Made by a program: the position numbers and the translations under genes
Shown here: positions 37,461-46,783 of the stretch, piece by piece
Numbering within the stretch: position 1 is the first letter of the stretch
Layout: each line of letters opens with the position of its first letter
Assembly: GCA_902618025.1 (NCBI GenBank)
Contig: CACMYY010000001.1
Coordinates: 186,001-250,000 of the forward strand
Direction: 5' to 3'
Length of the DNA: 64,000 bases
Source: an uncultured SAR116 cluster alpha proteobacterium
GTDB taxonomy: Bacteria > Pseudomonadota > Alphaproteobacteria > Puniceispirillales > Marisalimonadaceae
Notes under the pieces: generated by a model
Told to the model about the DNA's origin: nothing
The model's input: only the letters and a program-made list of their open reading frames with translations
The model's database searches: none

Positions 37461-38624
37461 ATGTTTAATATTTATAAAATACCAACTAGTATATTTTTTT
37501 TTATAATTTTATTTTTTTTAGATAATAATGAAAGTTTTTCAAAGATCTTAGATATTAAAACTCCTGCAAAACAAGTTATTATTTATGATCATGAGGTAGA
37601 CGAAGTTTTATTTGAAAAAAATGCAGATCAACTTATGAAACCTGCATCAATGTCAAAAGTAATGACTTCTTATATAGTATTTGATAGAATTAAAGATAAA
37701 TCTTTAAATATGTCAGACACTTTTTTAGTATCAGATAAAGCTTGGAGAATGGGTGGCTCCAGATCTTTTCTAGAATTAAATAGTGAAGTCACTATAAAAG
37801 ATTTATTACTTGGGTTGATTGTTCAGTCTGGTAATGACGCAGCTGTTGTTTTGGCTGAAGGTATCTCTGGTGATGAAGAAGCTTTTGCAAGAGAAATGAA
37901 TAGATATGCTAAAGCATTAGGTATGAAAAATACGTATTTTACTAATTCCACAGGCTGGCCTCATCCTGATTTACAAACAACTTCTAGAGATCTAGTTATT
38001 CTTACAAAAAGAATAATTGATGATTTTCCTGAGTTATACAAGTTATATCAAGAGAAAATCTTTAAATATAACAAAATTAAACAATCGAATAGAAATCCAT
38101 TACTATACACTATGAACGGGGCGGATGGTCTTAAAACTGGACATACAAATGAATCTGGATATGGGTTAATAGGTTCAGTAAAAAGAAATGATAGAAGAGT
38201 TACAATTGTTATAAATGGATTAAATAGTAAGAAAAAAAGGAGGTTTGAGAGCAAAAGACTCTTTAACATAGTATTTAGAGAAACAACTTTATTATCTTTA
38301 TTTAGTAATCAAAAAAGTCTTCTTGAGGCTAATGTATGGTTAGGAAAGAAACCAAAAGTAAATTTAATTGCTAGCAAACCTTTCAAAAAAATTATTTCCC
38401 CTTTTGAACTAAATAAAACTAAAATCAAACTAGAATGGATGGACCCTATTTCTGCACCTATTAAAAAAGGTTCTGTTCTTGGAAAAATTTACATTAATAT
38501 ACCTGGACAACAAATTTTTCAGGAAGATTTAATTTCTTCTGAGGATGTAGGTAAAATGTCATCTTTGATTAGAGTAAAATCTATTTTAAAGTTTTTACTT
38601 TATGGAGACATTGTTGCAAATTAA
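37461..38624 (+). CDS. dacA: D-alanyl-D-alanine carboxypeptidase (PBP5/6 family)
   Basis: This penicillin-binding serine peptidase trims the terminal D-Ala from peptidoglycan stem peptides. With the ATG at 37461 (behind GAGG at 37451-37454) it has 387 residues: a signal peptide, the SxxK motif PASMSKVM, SGN in VQSGNDAAV, and KTG in DGLKTGHTNESGYG, then a C-terminal beta domain (PBP5_C). The very end carries a hydrophobic/amphipathic helix as membrane anchor. The closely linked tmk reading frame overlaps its 3' end. Symbol dacA is by family; dacC would be equally acceptable. Confidence 0.92.
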   Translation: MFNIYKIPTSIFFFIILFFLDNNESFSKILDIKTPAKQVIIYDHEVDEVLFEKNADQLMKPASMSKVMTSYIVFDRIKDKSLNMSDTFLVSDKAWRMGGSRSFLELNSEVTIKDLLLGLIVQSGNDAAVVLAEGISGDEEAFAREMNRYAKALGMKNTYFTNSTGWPHPDLQTTSRDLVILTKRIIDDFPELYKLYQEKIFKYNKIKQSNRNPLLYTMNGADGLKTGHTNESGYGLIGSVKRNDRRVTIVINGLNSKKKRRFESKRLFNIVFRETTLLSLFSNQKSLLEANVWLGKKPKVNLIASKPFKKIISPFELNKTKIKLEWMDPISAPIKKGSVLGKIYINIPGQQIFQEDLISSEDVGKMSSLIRVKSILKFLLYGDIVAN

Positions 38625-39276
38625 TAAGACTAATAATTCAAGAAAAGGTGTTTTCATTTCATTTGAGGGTGGTGAGGGGGTTGGAAAAAGTACACAAATA
38701 GATTTATTAAGAAAAGATCTTATAAATAGTAGATTTAATGTTGTGTCCACAAGAGAACCTGGTGGAACCAAAGAAGCAGAAGAATTAAGAAAATTTCTAG
38801 TAACTGGAGATAAAAACGCATGGGATCCTTTTTCAGAGTCATTGATTTTTAATGCTATAAGACGAGAACATGTAAATAAAATTATATTACCAGCAATTAA
38901 AAATGGTTCTGTGGTTTTGTGTGATAGATTTATAGATTCTACAATTGTATATCAAGGACTAGTAGGAGAAGTAAGTGAAAAAGATTTGTTAGAGTTACAC
39001 AAAAAATATTGTTACAATTTATATCCAGACATAACCTTTCTTTTTAATTTATCTCCACAAAAAGGTCTAAAAAGAACTCTAAAAAGAAAAAACATTGTTG
39101 AAAATAGATTTGAGAATTTAGGATTAAATTACCATCAAAAAATTTTAAATGGGTTTGATACTTTACAAAAAAGAAATCCAAATCGTATCATTAAGATTAA
39201 TGCAGATAATACCAAAGAGTTTATTTCAAATGAAATTAGCTCTTATGTAAAAAAATTATTAACTACATATGATTAA
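38602..39276 (+). CDS. tmk: Thymidylate kinase
   Basis: Tmk phosphorylates dTMP to dTDP. It has the P-loop FEGGEGVGKSTQ, the DR(Y/H)-type motif CDRFIDSTIVYQG, and REPGGTKEAE. ATG 38602 overlaps the carboxypeptidase gene by 23 bases and lacks a ribosome binding site; TTG at 38614 lies six bases after GGAG and may be the true start, giving a protein four residues shorter. It overlaps holB by eight bases; the tmk-holB-metG-tatD order is common in proteobacteria. Confidence 0.94.
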   Translation: METLLQINKTNNSRKGVFISFEGGEGVGKSTQIDLLRKDLINSRFNVVSTREPGGTKEAEELRKFLVTGDKNAWDPFSESLIFNAIRREHVNKIILPAIKNGSVVLCDRFIDSTIVYQGLVGEVSEKDLLELHKKYCYNLYPDITFLFNLSPQKGLKRTLKRKNIVENRFENLGLNYHQKILNGFDTLQKRNPNRIIKINADNTKEFISNEISSYVKKLLTTYD

Positions 39277-40321
39277 ATCTCTAATAAATCAAAAATATTT
39301 TTTAAGTCAAAAGTTACAAAAAGAAATTTTTACAATTATATGCACTAAAAAAATAAATACTATTATAATTGGAGGTCCAAAAGGGTTAGGTAAAAGAAAT
39401 TTTGTACTCAAATTAGCAAAATTTATTTTGTGCAACTTAGAAATGACAAAAGAAATAAATTTAAATTTTTTTGAAGATAATAAATTGGATTTTGATCAAC
39501 TAAAAACAACAAAATCTTTTTATTTATTTGACAATAATTCTCATCCAGACTTTTTTTATTTAAATGACGAGGAAAATAAAATTGGAAAAACTATACCAAT
39601 TGAGAATGTTAGAAAATTTAAAAATTTTTTTTATAAAACAGGTTCAATTTCAACAATTAAGATCGGACTTATTGACACTATTGAAGATTTGAGTCTTAAT
39701 TCTCAGAATTTACTTTTGAAAACAATAGAAGAATTACCATCAAGCTCATATTTATTTATAATTTCAAATGATCCAGTTAATATACTAGAAACAATAAAAT
39801 CAAGATGTGTTTTTTTCTACGTAAATTCATTATGTAAATCTGACTTTAATAAATTTTTATGTGATGAATATAAAGACAAATCAGAAGAGGAATTACAATT
39901 TATAAATAATATCTCTTTTGGGTCTCCTGGAATGGCAGAGAATATTATAAAAAATAATATTTTTGTCTTTTATAAAAATTTATTGGATGATCTTGTTAAT
40001 TCTACTGGACATTTAAACCTTAAAGAAAATATTGTCGAAGCATTAAATACAAAAGATAATCTTTTTTTGATTAATGTCATGGATGTGATAATTAATGACT
40101 TAATTCAAAAAACTGTTTTTTATATTGAACATCAAAATTACATTGATTATACACTTGATAAAGAAAAAGAATTAATACAAAAAATTTCAAATAATAAAAA
40201 CACTAGACAGATTGTAGATTTACAATCTCAAATTAATAAAAATATGCACCTAGCTCATGTAGTAAACTTAAACAAATCAGATGTTTTAATTGCCTCATTA
40301 AAAGAATTATCTGGTATATAG
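39269..40321 (+). CDS. holB: DNA polymerase III delta-prime subunit
   Basis: The 350-residue protein is the clamp-loader delta-prime subunit. It has the AAA+-like N-terminal segment GGPKGLGKRNFV, GKTIPIENVRKFKNFF, the conserved LIDTIEDLSLNSQNLLLKTIEE and the SRC motif KSRCVFFYV. The P-loop lysine is followed by Arg instead of Ser/Thr, in line with a subunit that need not hydrolyse ATP. It is encoded in a tmk-holB-metG-tatD operon and overlaps tmk. Confidence 0.9.
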   Translation: MIKSLINQKYFLSQKLQKEIFTIICTKKINTIIIGGPKGLGKRNFVLKLAKFILCNLEMTKEINLNFFEDNKLDFDQLKTTKSFYLFDNNSHPDFFYLNDEENKIGKTIPIENVRKFKNFFYKTGSISTIKIGLIDTIEDLSLNSQNLLLKTIEELPSSSYLFIISNDPVNILETIKSRCVFFYVNSLCKSDFNKFLCDEYKDKSEEELQFINNISFGSPGMAENIIKNNIFVFYKNLLDDLVNSTGHLNLKENIVEALNTKDNLFLINVMDVIINDLIQKTVFYIEHQNYIDYTLDKEKELIQKISNNKNTRQIVDLQSQINKNMHLAHVVNLNKSDVLIASLKELSGI

Positions 40322-40342
40322 TTATTATTCAGAAGGTATTAA

Positions 40343-41857
40343 ATGAAATTAACATATTATATTACTACACCAATTTATTATGTGAATGATGTGCCTCATA
40401 TTGGCCATGCATATACAACGTTAGCATGTGACGTAATTGCTAGATTTAAGCGTCTTGATGAATATGAAGTTTTTTTCTTAACTGGAACAGATGAACACGG
40501 ACAAAAAGTTGAGACAGCAGCAAAAAATAATGGTGTAAACCCTAAAGAATTTGTGGATAAGGTTTCTGAAAATTTTAAAAAATTACTTAATTACATGAAT
40601 TTTTCAAATGATTCATTTATAAGAACCACTGAGGATAAACACGTCAAATCATGTCAAAAAATTTGGGAAAAGCTTCTGAGCAATGGCAATATTTACTTGG
40701 ATAAATATTCTGGTTGGTACGCGGTACGAGATGAAGCTTTTTTTTCAGAGTCTGAAATTGTGGATGGAAAAGCTCCGTCTGGCGCACCTGTTGAATGGGT
40801 TGAAGAGCCATCGTATTTTTTTAATCTTTCAAAATGGGAACAAAAACTTCTTGAATTTTATGAAAGTAATGAAGATTTTATATCTCCCAAATCTAGAAGA
40901 AATGAAGTTATAAGCTTTGTAAAAAGTGGTTTGAAAGATTTGTCAATTAGTAGGACAAGTTTTTCTTGGGGAGTAAATGTTCCAAACGATAAAGATCATA
41001 TAATGTATGTTTGGTTGGATGCTCTTACAAACTATTTATCTGCTTGTGAGTATTCAAATGAAGAAAATGATGAAGTTTTTAAAAAATTTTGGCCTGCAGA
41101 TATACATATGGTTGGAAAAGATATTATTAGATTTCATGCAGTCTACTGGCCTGCATTTCTCATGGCTGCAGATTTACCTTTGCCAAAAAAAATTTTTGCT
41201 CATGGTTGGTGGACCAATGAAGGTAACAAAATTTCTAAATCTTTAGGTAATGTAATTGATCCTTTTCAATTAGTTGATAAATATGGCATTGATCAAATTA
41301 GATATTTTTTGTTAAGAGAAGTGCCATTTGGGAATGATGGTGATTTTTCAAATTCTCAACTCATAAATAGAATAAACAGTGACCTTGCTAATAGTTATGG
41401 AAATTTATTTCAAAGAGTTGTTTCAATGATTTTTAAAAATTGTAATGAAACGATACCTTTAAAACCAAACAAGTTTAATAAAGAAGATTCAACATTAATT
41501 AATTCAATTAAAAATAGCTTGAATGATTACAGAAGTTTAATCGACGAACAAAAATTTGATCAGTATTTAAAAAACATTTGGATAGTTGTTTCTAATGCTA
41601 ATAAATACGTTGATGAACAAGCACCATGGGCACTAAAGAAAAATAACTTTGAACGTATGGAAGTAGTATTATTTACTTTAGTTGAAACCATAAGACAGAT
41701 ATCTATTTTACTTCAGCCATTTATTCCAGACACTGCTAAAAAAATATTAGATCATATAAAAATACCATATGATCAACGTAAATTAAAATCTGTAGATTTA
41801 ATTTTAAGTGGTAATATTAAAATCTCACTTCCTAACCCATTGTTTCCAAGAATTTAA
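40343..41857 (+). CDS. metG: Methionyl-tRNA synthetase
   Basis: The class I synthetase charges tRNA-Met. In 504 residues it has the HIGH motif as DVPHIGHAYT, TGTDEHGQKV, the substrate-binding WLDALTNYLSA, and the KMSKS loop as NKISKSLGN. The zinc-knuckle cysteines of the E. coli type are replaced (GWYAVRDEAFFSESEI), as in the alphaproteobacterial/mitochondrial subtype. There is no C-terminal tRNA-binding EMAP-like domain. It starts 21 bases after holB. Confidence 0.96.
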   Translation: MKLTYYITTPIYYVNDVPHIGHAYTTLACDVIARFKRLDEYEVFFLTGTDEHGQKVETAAKNNGVNPKEFVDKVSENFKKLLNYMNFSNDSFIRTTEDKHVKSCQKIWEKLLSNGNIYLDKYSGWYAVRDEAFFSESEIVDGKAPSGAPVEWVEEPSYFFNLSKWEQKLLEFYESNEDFISPKSRRNEVISFVKSGLKDLSISRTSFSWGVNVPNDKDHIMYVWLDALTNYLSACEYSNEENDEVFKKFWPADIHMVGKDIIRFHAVYWPAFLMAADLPLPKKIFAHGWWTNEGNKISKSLGNVIDPFQLVDKYGIDQIRYFLLREVPFGNDGDFSNSQLINRINSDLANSYGNLFQRVVSMIFKNCNETIPLKPNKFNKEDSTLINSIKNSLNDYRSLIDEQKFDQYLKNIWIVVSNANKYVDEQAPWALKKNNFERMEVVLFTLVETIRQISILLQPFIPDTAKKILDHIKIPYDQRKLKSVDLILSGNIKISLPNPLFPRI

Positions 41858-41872
41858 AATTGCTTTCTTAAA

Positions 41873-42658
41873 ATGAAAAATTATTTAATTGATACACATG
41901 CACATTTAGATTTTCCAGAATTATATAATAGACTAGATGAAGTATTAAAAAGTGCCTTTGAAAACGGCGTTAAAAGAATTGTCACCATATCAACAAACCT
42001 TAATAGAATAGATAAAATAATTGAAATATCCAAAAATTATAAAGAAGTTTATCATACTGTGGGTGTGCATCCAAATGAGGTTTTAAAAGATAAAAATAAC
42101 TCAAATTACGAAATGATACTTGATTTATCAAAAAATGAAAAATGTGTTGGGATAGGGGAGTGTGGATTAGATTATCATTATGGAAATGATAGTAAAGCAA
42201 AGCAAAAGGCGTCTTTTATTAATCAAATAAACGTGTCTAGAGCGACTAATCTACCATTAATTATTCATGCTAGAGATGCTGATAAAGATATGATTAATAT
42301 TTTAGAGAATGAATACAAAAACGGACCTTTTAAGGCAATTCTTCATTGTTTTAGTTCAGGAAAAGATCTAGCTTTATGTGGGCTTAATTTAGGTTTTTAT
42401 ATTTCTTTTTCTGGAATTGTAACATTTAAATCTGCAAAATTAATTCAAGAAATTGCTAAGTTAATACCTGATGATAAAATTCTTGTAGAAACAGATGCAC
42501 CTTACTTGTCTCCAACGCCACTAAGAGGTTCTGTAAATGAACCAAAAAATTGTTTAATAACTGCAAAGTATTTGGCTGATATTAGAAAATGTGATTTTTC
42601 TACATTTATTGATCAATTGTACATGAATTCATTTAAAATTTTTGATAAGATTATTTGA
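41873..42658 (+). CDS. tatD: TatD family metal-dependent deoxyribonuclease
   Basis: TatD proteins are Mg-dependent TIM-barrel nucleases implicated in DNA degradation and repair. The 261-residue protein has the N-terminal metal motif DTHAHLDF, VGVHPNE, GIGECGLDYHYG, PLIIHARDA, LHCFSSG and the C-terminal ETDAPYLSP. It overlaps the following MBL gene by a single base (TGATG), suggesting translational coupling, and follows metG after 15 bases. Confidence 0.93.
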   Translation: MKNYLIDTHAHLDFPELYNRLDEVLKSAFENGVKRIVTISTNLNRIDKIIEISKNYKEVYHTVGVHPNEVLKDKNNSNYEMILDLSKNEKCVGIGECGLDYHYGNDSKAKQKASFINQINVSRATNLPLIIHARDADKDMINILENEYKNGPFKAILHCFSSGKDLALCGLNLGFYISFSGIVTFKSAKLIQEIAKLIPDDKILVETDAPYLSPTPLRGSVNEPKNCLITAKYLADIRKCDFSTFIDQLYMNSFKIFDKII

Positions 42659-43446
42659 TGAATAATAATATTAAAATTACTGTATTAGGTACAGGTACAT
42701 CGGTTGGAATTCCTGCTTTAGGCCAATTAGGTTGGGGTAAATGCAATCCATCAAATCCTAAAAATAAAAGACAAAGATGTGCTGTTCTCATACAAAGTAA
42801 AAATACAACTATATTAGTAGATGCTGGGCCTGATATAAAAAACCAACTTATAGAACATGATATTCAAAAATTAGATGCAGTGCTTATTACCCATAGTCAC
42901 TCGGACCATGTATCAGGGTTAGATGAGATACGTCCTTTTTATTTTTACAATAGAGAAAAAATAAAAATTTTTACTAATAAAGAAACATCAAGTTTTTTAC
43001 TAAAAAGATTTGATTACTTATTTAACAAATCTGAGACTTCACAGTCTTACTTTCAGCCACCATTAGAGTTGCATGAAATAGACTATTTTGAAGAAATAAC
43101 TATAAATGATATTAAAATTAAAGCTATTAAACAAAATCATGGTGTAATCGATACATTAGGTTTTATTTTTAATGATGTATTTGCATATTGTACTGACGTA
43201 GTTGGATTTCCTGAAAAAAGTTTTGAATACTTGCGTAAAATGAAAGTTTTAATAATAACAGGCTTAAGACAATCACCGCATATGGCTCACGCACATTTTG
43301 ATTTATCATTTCAATGGATCGCAAAGTTAAATCCAGATGTGGCTTATCTAACTCATTTAAGTCCTGATTCAGATCATGATGTTGTAACTAAATTATGTCC
43401 ACCAAATACATATCCAGCATATGACGGATTAGTTATTGATATTTAA
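42658..43446 (+). CDS. MBL-fold metal hydrolase, PhnP/RNase Z-like
   Basis: The start is ATG 42658 in the TGATG junction with tatD (262 residues). It is a metallo-beta-lactamase-fold hydrolase with ITHSHSDHVSGLDEI (HxHxDH), TLGFIF, YCTDV and the late HMAHAHFDL histidines. N-terminal LGTGTSVGIPALG with conserved cysteines resembles PhnP-type phosphodiesterases that act on cyclic ribose phosphates. In alphaproteobacteria this gene usually follows tatD, outside any phn operon, and its physiological substrate is not established. Confidence 0.87.
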   Translation: MNNNIKITVLGTGTSVGIPALGQLGWGKCNPSNPKNKRQRCAVLIQSKNTTILVDAGPDIKNQLIEHDIQKLDAVLITHSHSDHVSGLDEIRPFYFYNREKIKIFTNKETSSFLLKRFDYLFNKSETSQSYFQPPLELHEIDYFEEITINDIKIKAIKQNHGVIDTLGFIFNDVFAYCTDVVGFPEKSFEYLRKMKVLIITGLRQSPHMAHAHFDLSFQWIAKLNPDVAYLTHLSPDSDHDVVTKLCPPNTYPAYDGLVIDI

Positions 43447-43801
43447 TTTACATAATATATATTATGCGACAAATATATAATAATATTATTTTATTCTACT
43501 ATAAAAAAAAGATTAAAATAAAATATAAAAAAAATAATTAAGCAATTGTTTATAATGACTTAATTATTATAAAATTATTTTGTCTCGGTATCACCTATCT
43601 TTGCCCAATCAGGAACAATTGAGTTATAAGTACTGCAACCAGTTGATAAAAAAATTAATGAAGTTAAAACAATAATAGTAAATTTTCTAATCATCTTAGT
43701 GCCTTTCATTTTTATATTATATTTTTAGTTATTATAATTAAGCTTAATATAAAAAAATATTTAGTGTAAATTAAAATTTTCAATCTAACTATAAACAGCA
43801 A
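43447..43801. other. 355-base intergenic stretch holding one short lipoprotein gene
   Basis: Apart from the 39-residue lipoprotein frame on the minus strand (43575-43694) I see no gene. There is a 16-base palindrome CATAATATATATTATG just after the MBL-hydrolase stop (43452-43467), then very AT-rich sequence with oligo-A runs. No tRNA or known small RNA is visible. Confidence 0.5.
43575..43694 (-). CDS. Very small predicted lipoprotein (39 residues)
   Basis: Reading the minus strand from the ATG at 43694 gives a 39-residue peptide with a textbook type II signal: basic MIRKF, a hydrophobic run of 11-12 residues, then lipobox STGC with Cys20. The mature peptide is only 20 residues (CSTYNSIVPDWAKIGDTETK). 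AAGG lies seven bases before the ATG. An upstream ATG (43709) in the same frame gives five extra residues. I do not recognise a named family. Similar tiny lipoproteins often fail to be annotated because of their length. Confidence 0.65.
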   Translation of the reverse strand: MIRKFTIIVLTSLIFLSTGCSTYNSIVPDWAKIGDTETK

Positions 43802-44005
43802 ATGAGATATATAATGAAAATCAAAACCTATTATAATACCGCAGCAAGCAACCATGGAAAAGCTGGAAAAGATATAATATCTTCCTCAGATTTGGTTTTA
43901 GGGTTATTTGATCAACAAGATATCCCTACTTTCAGACATACCAACCAAATGACAACAAATCAAAATATTCAACAGATTAAAGATAGATTTATGGACTTAA
44001 GATGA
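43802..44005 (+). CDS. 67-residue hypothetical protein
   Basis: The frame starts at ATG 43802 with another ATG four codons on. The product is hydrophilic, with no signal peptide or membrane segment, a Gly/Ser middle and a Gln/Asn-rich part (TNQMTTNQNIQQIKDRF). I do not recognise a family. A ribosome binding site is not obvious. It lies 52 bases upstream of the TRAP-receptor-like gene on the same strand and could be cotranscribed. It may be a real small protein or chance. Confidence 0.45.
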   Translation: MRYIMKIKTYYNTAASNHGKAGKDIISSSDLVLGLFDQQDIPTFRHTNQMTTNQNIQQIKDRFMDLR

Positions 44006-44057
44006 TTACTGGTGGTAATGCATGTTCATTATTTAAAAATTTAAAAAGTAGTCTACT

Positions 44058-44960
44058 TTGAAACAAAATATAATTATTGGTGGTTATCAAGGCCCTGCAT
44101 CACTTCATACAAAATCTATTGAATATTTTATTAGTAAAATACGTAATAATTTCTATATTGATTTTATAATGGATGTCACTACTAATGGAGACAAAGCTTC
44201 AAGTTTAATTGACAAAACACAACATGAAGAAATACATGTTTCTTACTTGTTATCTAGCTATTTTGAGAAAATATTACCAGAAATTAAAATTTTAGATTTA
44301 CCTTATTTATTTAATAACAGAAATGAAGCATACAAATTATTAAAATCAAGTCTATTTAGTTATATAGATGGTAAATTAAAAGATAAAAATTTGAAATTAT
44401 TAGGCTTTTGGGACAATGGCATTAGACACATAAGTTCTAAAATAAAATTAATCAAAACTCTCTGTGATTGTAAAGGACAGGTAATTCGGACTACTCCTAG
44501 CCCACTTCATATTGAAATTTTTAAAAAATTAGGATTTACACCTAAACCTCTAGACGTAAGGGATTTCAAAATAGCTATCGAAAAGAATGGTATAGACGCA
44601 CAAGAAAATCCTTTAACTAATTACTGGAATTTTGGAGTATATAAAAAACAGGAATTCGTTACTTTAACATCTCATATTTTTGGATTTTGTTTATTTGTAA
44701 TAAATGATGATTATTTCAATAAATTATCAGATATAAATAAGAAATTCTTAATTAATAAATCAAAAGAAGTAACTGATTATCAAAGAAAATTAGCCATTAA
44801 TGAAGATGATATTTTAATTAAAAAAATAAAGTTAGAAAATATTAAAATACAAACTATTAATAAAAAAAACTTAGAGGACTTTAAAAGTGTTACTAATGTT
44901 TTTCACGAAAGTTACTTTCAAACTTACCCTCATATGAAACAATATATTAAAACGGAATAA
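44058..44960 (+). CDS. DctP-like TRAP substrate-binding protein lacking a signal peptide
   Basis: The 300-residue protein has the TRAP receptor (DctP/SBP family 7) fold pattern: LPEIKILDLPYLFNNRNEAY, LKLLGFWDNGIRHISS, CKGQVIRTTPSPLHIEIFKKLGFTPKP, and IDAQENPLTNYWNFGVYKKQEFVTLTSH. The frame starts at TTG 44058, nine bases after an in-frame stop (TAG at 44049), so the mature N terminus begins at once and no signal peptide is encoded. No DctQ or DctM membrane gene is nearby. It may be a cytoplasmic derivative or a decayed gene. It converges with the dehydratase gene. Confidence 0.75.
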   Translation: MKQNIIIGGYQGPASLHTKSIEYFISKIRNNFYIDFIMDVTTNGDKASSLIDKTQHEEIHVSYLLSSYFEKILPEIKILDLPYLFNNRNEAYKLLKSSLFSYIDGKLKDKNLKLLGFWDNGIRHISSKIKLIKTLCDCKGQVIRTTPSPLHIEIFKKLGFTPKPLDVRDFKIAIEKNGIDAQENPLTNYWNFGVYKKQEFVTLTSHIFGFCLFVINDDYFNKLSDINKKFLINKSKEVTDYQRKLAINEDDILIKKIKLENIKIQTINKKNLEDFKSVTNVFHESYFQTYPHMKQYIKTE

Positions 44961-44965
44961 ATGAT

Positions 44966-46666
44966 TTATTTTATGGGCCTTAAGAAATCAAAATCGGCCC
45001 CTTTATCTGCTTGAAGCACACTTTCATGAAATATTTTATCGTAACCCCTTCTTTTCATTTCTATATTATTTTTTTGGGTCTTTTTTCTGTTTGCTATTTC
45101 TTTATCAGATAATTTAAGTTCTAATAATCTTTGCTTAACATCTAATTTTATAATATCGCCACTCTGAACGATGTCTAAAGTACCACCAACGGCAGCCTCA
45201 GGACAAACGTGCAAAATAATTGTTCCTGCTGCAGTTCCACTCATTCTTCCATCAGATATTCTTACCATGTCTTTAACGCCTTGTTTCGCTAATTTTTTTG
45301 GAATAGGTATTAAGCCTGCCTCAGGCATGCCTGGCGCCCCTATTGGACCAATATTTTTCAGAAGAAGAATACTGTCCTTAGTAACATTTAAATCATCACT
45401 GTCAATTCTATTCGCTAAGTCTTCAAGATTCTCAAATACCTCAACAACACCTTCATGAGCTAACAATTCTTTGCTTGCTGCTGATTGTTTAATTATAGCC
45501 GATTTAGGAGCAAGATTTCCTTTTAATACTGCTATACTACCTTTGTCAAAAATAGGATTTTCAACTTTTCTAATAATTTCCTGTTTCCAATCATAGTTGT
45601 GCTGCTCAATAATTTCTTGAATAGTTTTTCCTGTAATTGTAATAGCATCTAAACAAAGATAGTCTTTCAATTCATTTAAAATCCTTGGAAGTCCTCCTGA
45701 TTTAAATAGATCTTCCATATAACCAGACCCAGACGGTTTTAAATCAACAATCATAGGCGTATCTCTTGTCATTTTATCAAATTCATTTAGATCAATATCT
45801 ATTCCTAATCTACCAGCCATAGCTGTTAAATGAACTATTCCATTAGTTGAACCACCGATTGCAGACAAAACAGTCAATGCATTTCTAAAATTTTTTATAG
45901 TTAAAAAATTTTTTGGACTAAAAGATTTTTTGGCAATTTCAACCGCCACTTTCCCAGTTTCTTCTGCTATTCTTCTTCGTTCAGCAGAAACAGCAGGTGC
46001 TGATGCACCATTTGATATCATCATGCCAAGCGCTTCTGTAATTAATGCCATTGTACTAGCAGTACCCATTACACCACAAGTTCCTACAGTAGGTACCAAC
46101 TGATTGTTAACTTCATTAATTTCAGCAAGGTCAATTTCTTCTGCTCTATATTTTGCCCAATACCCCCTACAATCAGTACAAGCCCCTACTCTTTCTCCTC
46201 TATGTGAGCCAGTAAGCATAGGCCCGGTAACTAGTTGTATAGCGGGAATATTTGTACTAAATGCACCCATTAATTGAGCAGGAACTGTTTTATCGCATCC
46301 TCCTATCAAAACACATGCATCCATTGGTTGAGCTTTGATCATTTCTTCTGTGTCAATTGACATTAGATTTCTTAAATACATTGATGTTGGATAGGCAAAA
46401 GATTCATGAATGCTTATCGTAGGAAATTCTAACGGTATTGCACCTGAAGATAAAATACCAGTCTTCACACTTTTTATTAAATCAGGTATATTACCATGAC
46501 ATGGATTATAGTCACTGTAAGTATTAGTTATTCCAATGATAGGTTTATTAAGCATCTCTTCTGAGTAACCCATTCCTTTTATGAATGCCTTACGCAAAAA
46601 AATTGAAAACTCACTATCTCCATAATTAGTTAAGTTCTTGTACATGCCTGATTTGTTTTTGGTCAT
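44966..46666 (-). CDS. IlvD/Edd family dehydratase (sugar-acid type)
   Basis: The 566-residue protein is an Fe-S dehydratase of the IlvD/Edd family, which removes water from dihydroxy acids. Cluster cysteines are visible in YNPCHGN, GGCDKTVPAQ and GTCGVMGTASTM, with catalytic-region PSGSGYMEDL and DGRMSGTAAGT. Sequence details (SIDTEEMIKAQPMDACVLIGG, RGYWAKYRAEE) resemble aldonate dehydratases such as arabinonate dehydratase more than biosynthetic IlvD. The third gene of a minus-strand cluster with an SDR and an HpsN-like dehydrogenase, it points to sugar-acid or polyol catabolism. The substrate is inferred only. Confidence 0.86.
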   Translation of the reverse strand: MTKNKSGMYKNLTNYGDSEFSIFLRKAFIKGMGYSEEMLNKPIIGITNTYSDYNPCHGNIPDLIKSVKTGILSSGAIPLEFPTISIHESFAYPTSMYLRNLMSIDTEEMIKAQPMDACVLIGGCDKTVPAQLMGAFSTNIPAIQLVTGPMLTGSHRGERVGACTDCRGYWAKYRAEEIDLAEINEVNNQLVPTVGTCGVMGTASTMALITEALGMMISNGASAPAVSAERRRIAEETGKVAVEIAKKSFSPKNFLTIKNFRNALTVLSAIGGSTNGIVHLTAMAGRLGIDIDLNEFDKMTRDTPMIVDLKPSGSGYMEDLFKSGGLPRILNELKDYLCLDAITITGKTIQEIIEQHNYDWKQEIIRKVENPIFDKGSIAVLKGNLAPKSAIIKQSAASKELLAHEGVVEVFENLEDLANRIDSDDLNVTKDSILLLKNIGPIGAPGMPEAGLIPIPKKLAKQGVKDMVRISDGRMSGTAAGTIILHVCPEAAVGGTLDIVQSGDIIKLDVKQRLLELKLSDKEIANRKKTQKNNIEMKRRGYDKIFHESVLQADKGADFDFLRPIK

Positions 46667-46783
46667 TTGTACGGTTCCCTGAATTTTTATGATAAATAAA
46701 TTATATTAATTTGTTAACTAATAAAATTAATATATATAATTGTTATTTATAAACATTATTAATAATTGATATTTACTTTTTAT

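Noticed and set aside
43452-43467. Palindrome CATAATATATATTATG as an operator
   Set aside because: In very AT-rich DNA a 16-base AT palindrome is expected by chance often enough; no second copy was seen.
44972-45003. GGGCC...GGCCC inverted repeat as a terminator at the convergent end of the TRAP-like and dehydratase genes
   Set aside because: Five-base stem with a 16-base loop inside the dehydratase coding sequence and no clear T-run.
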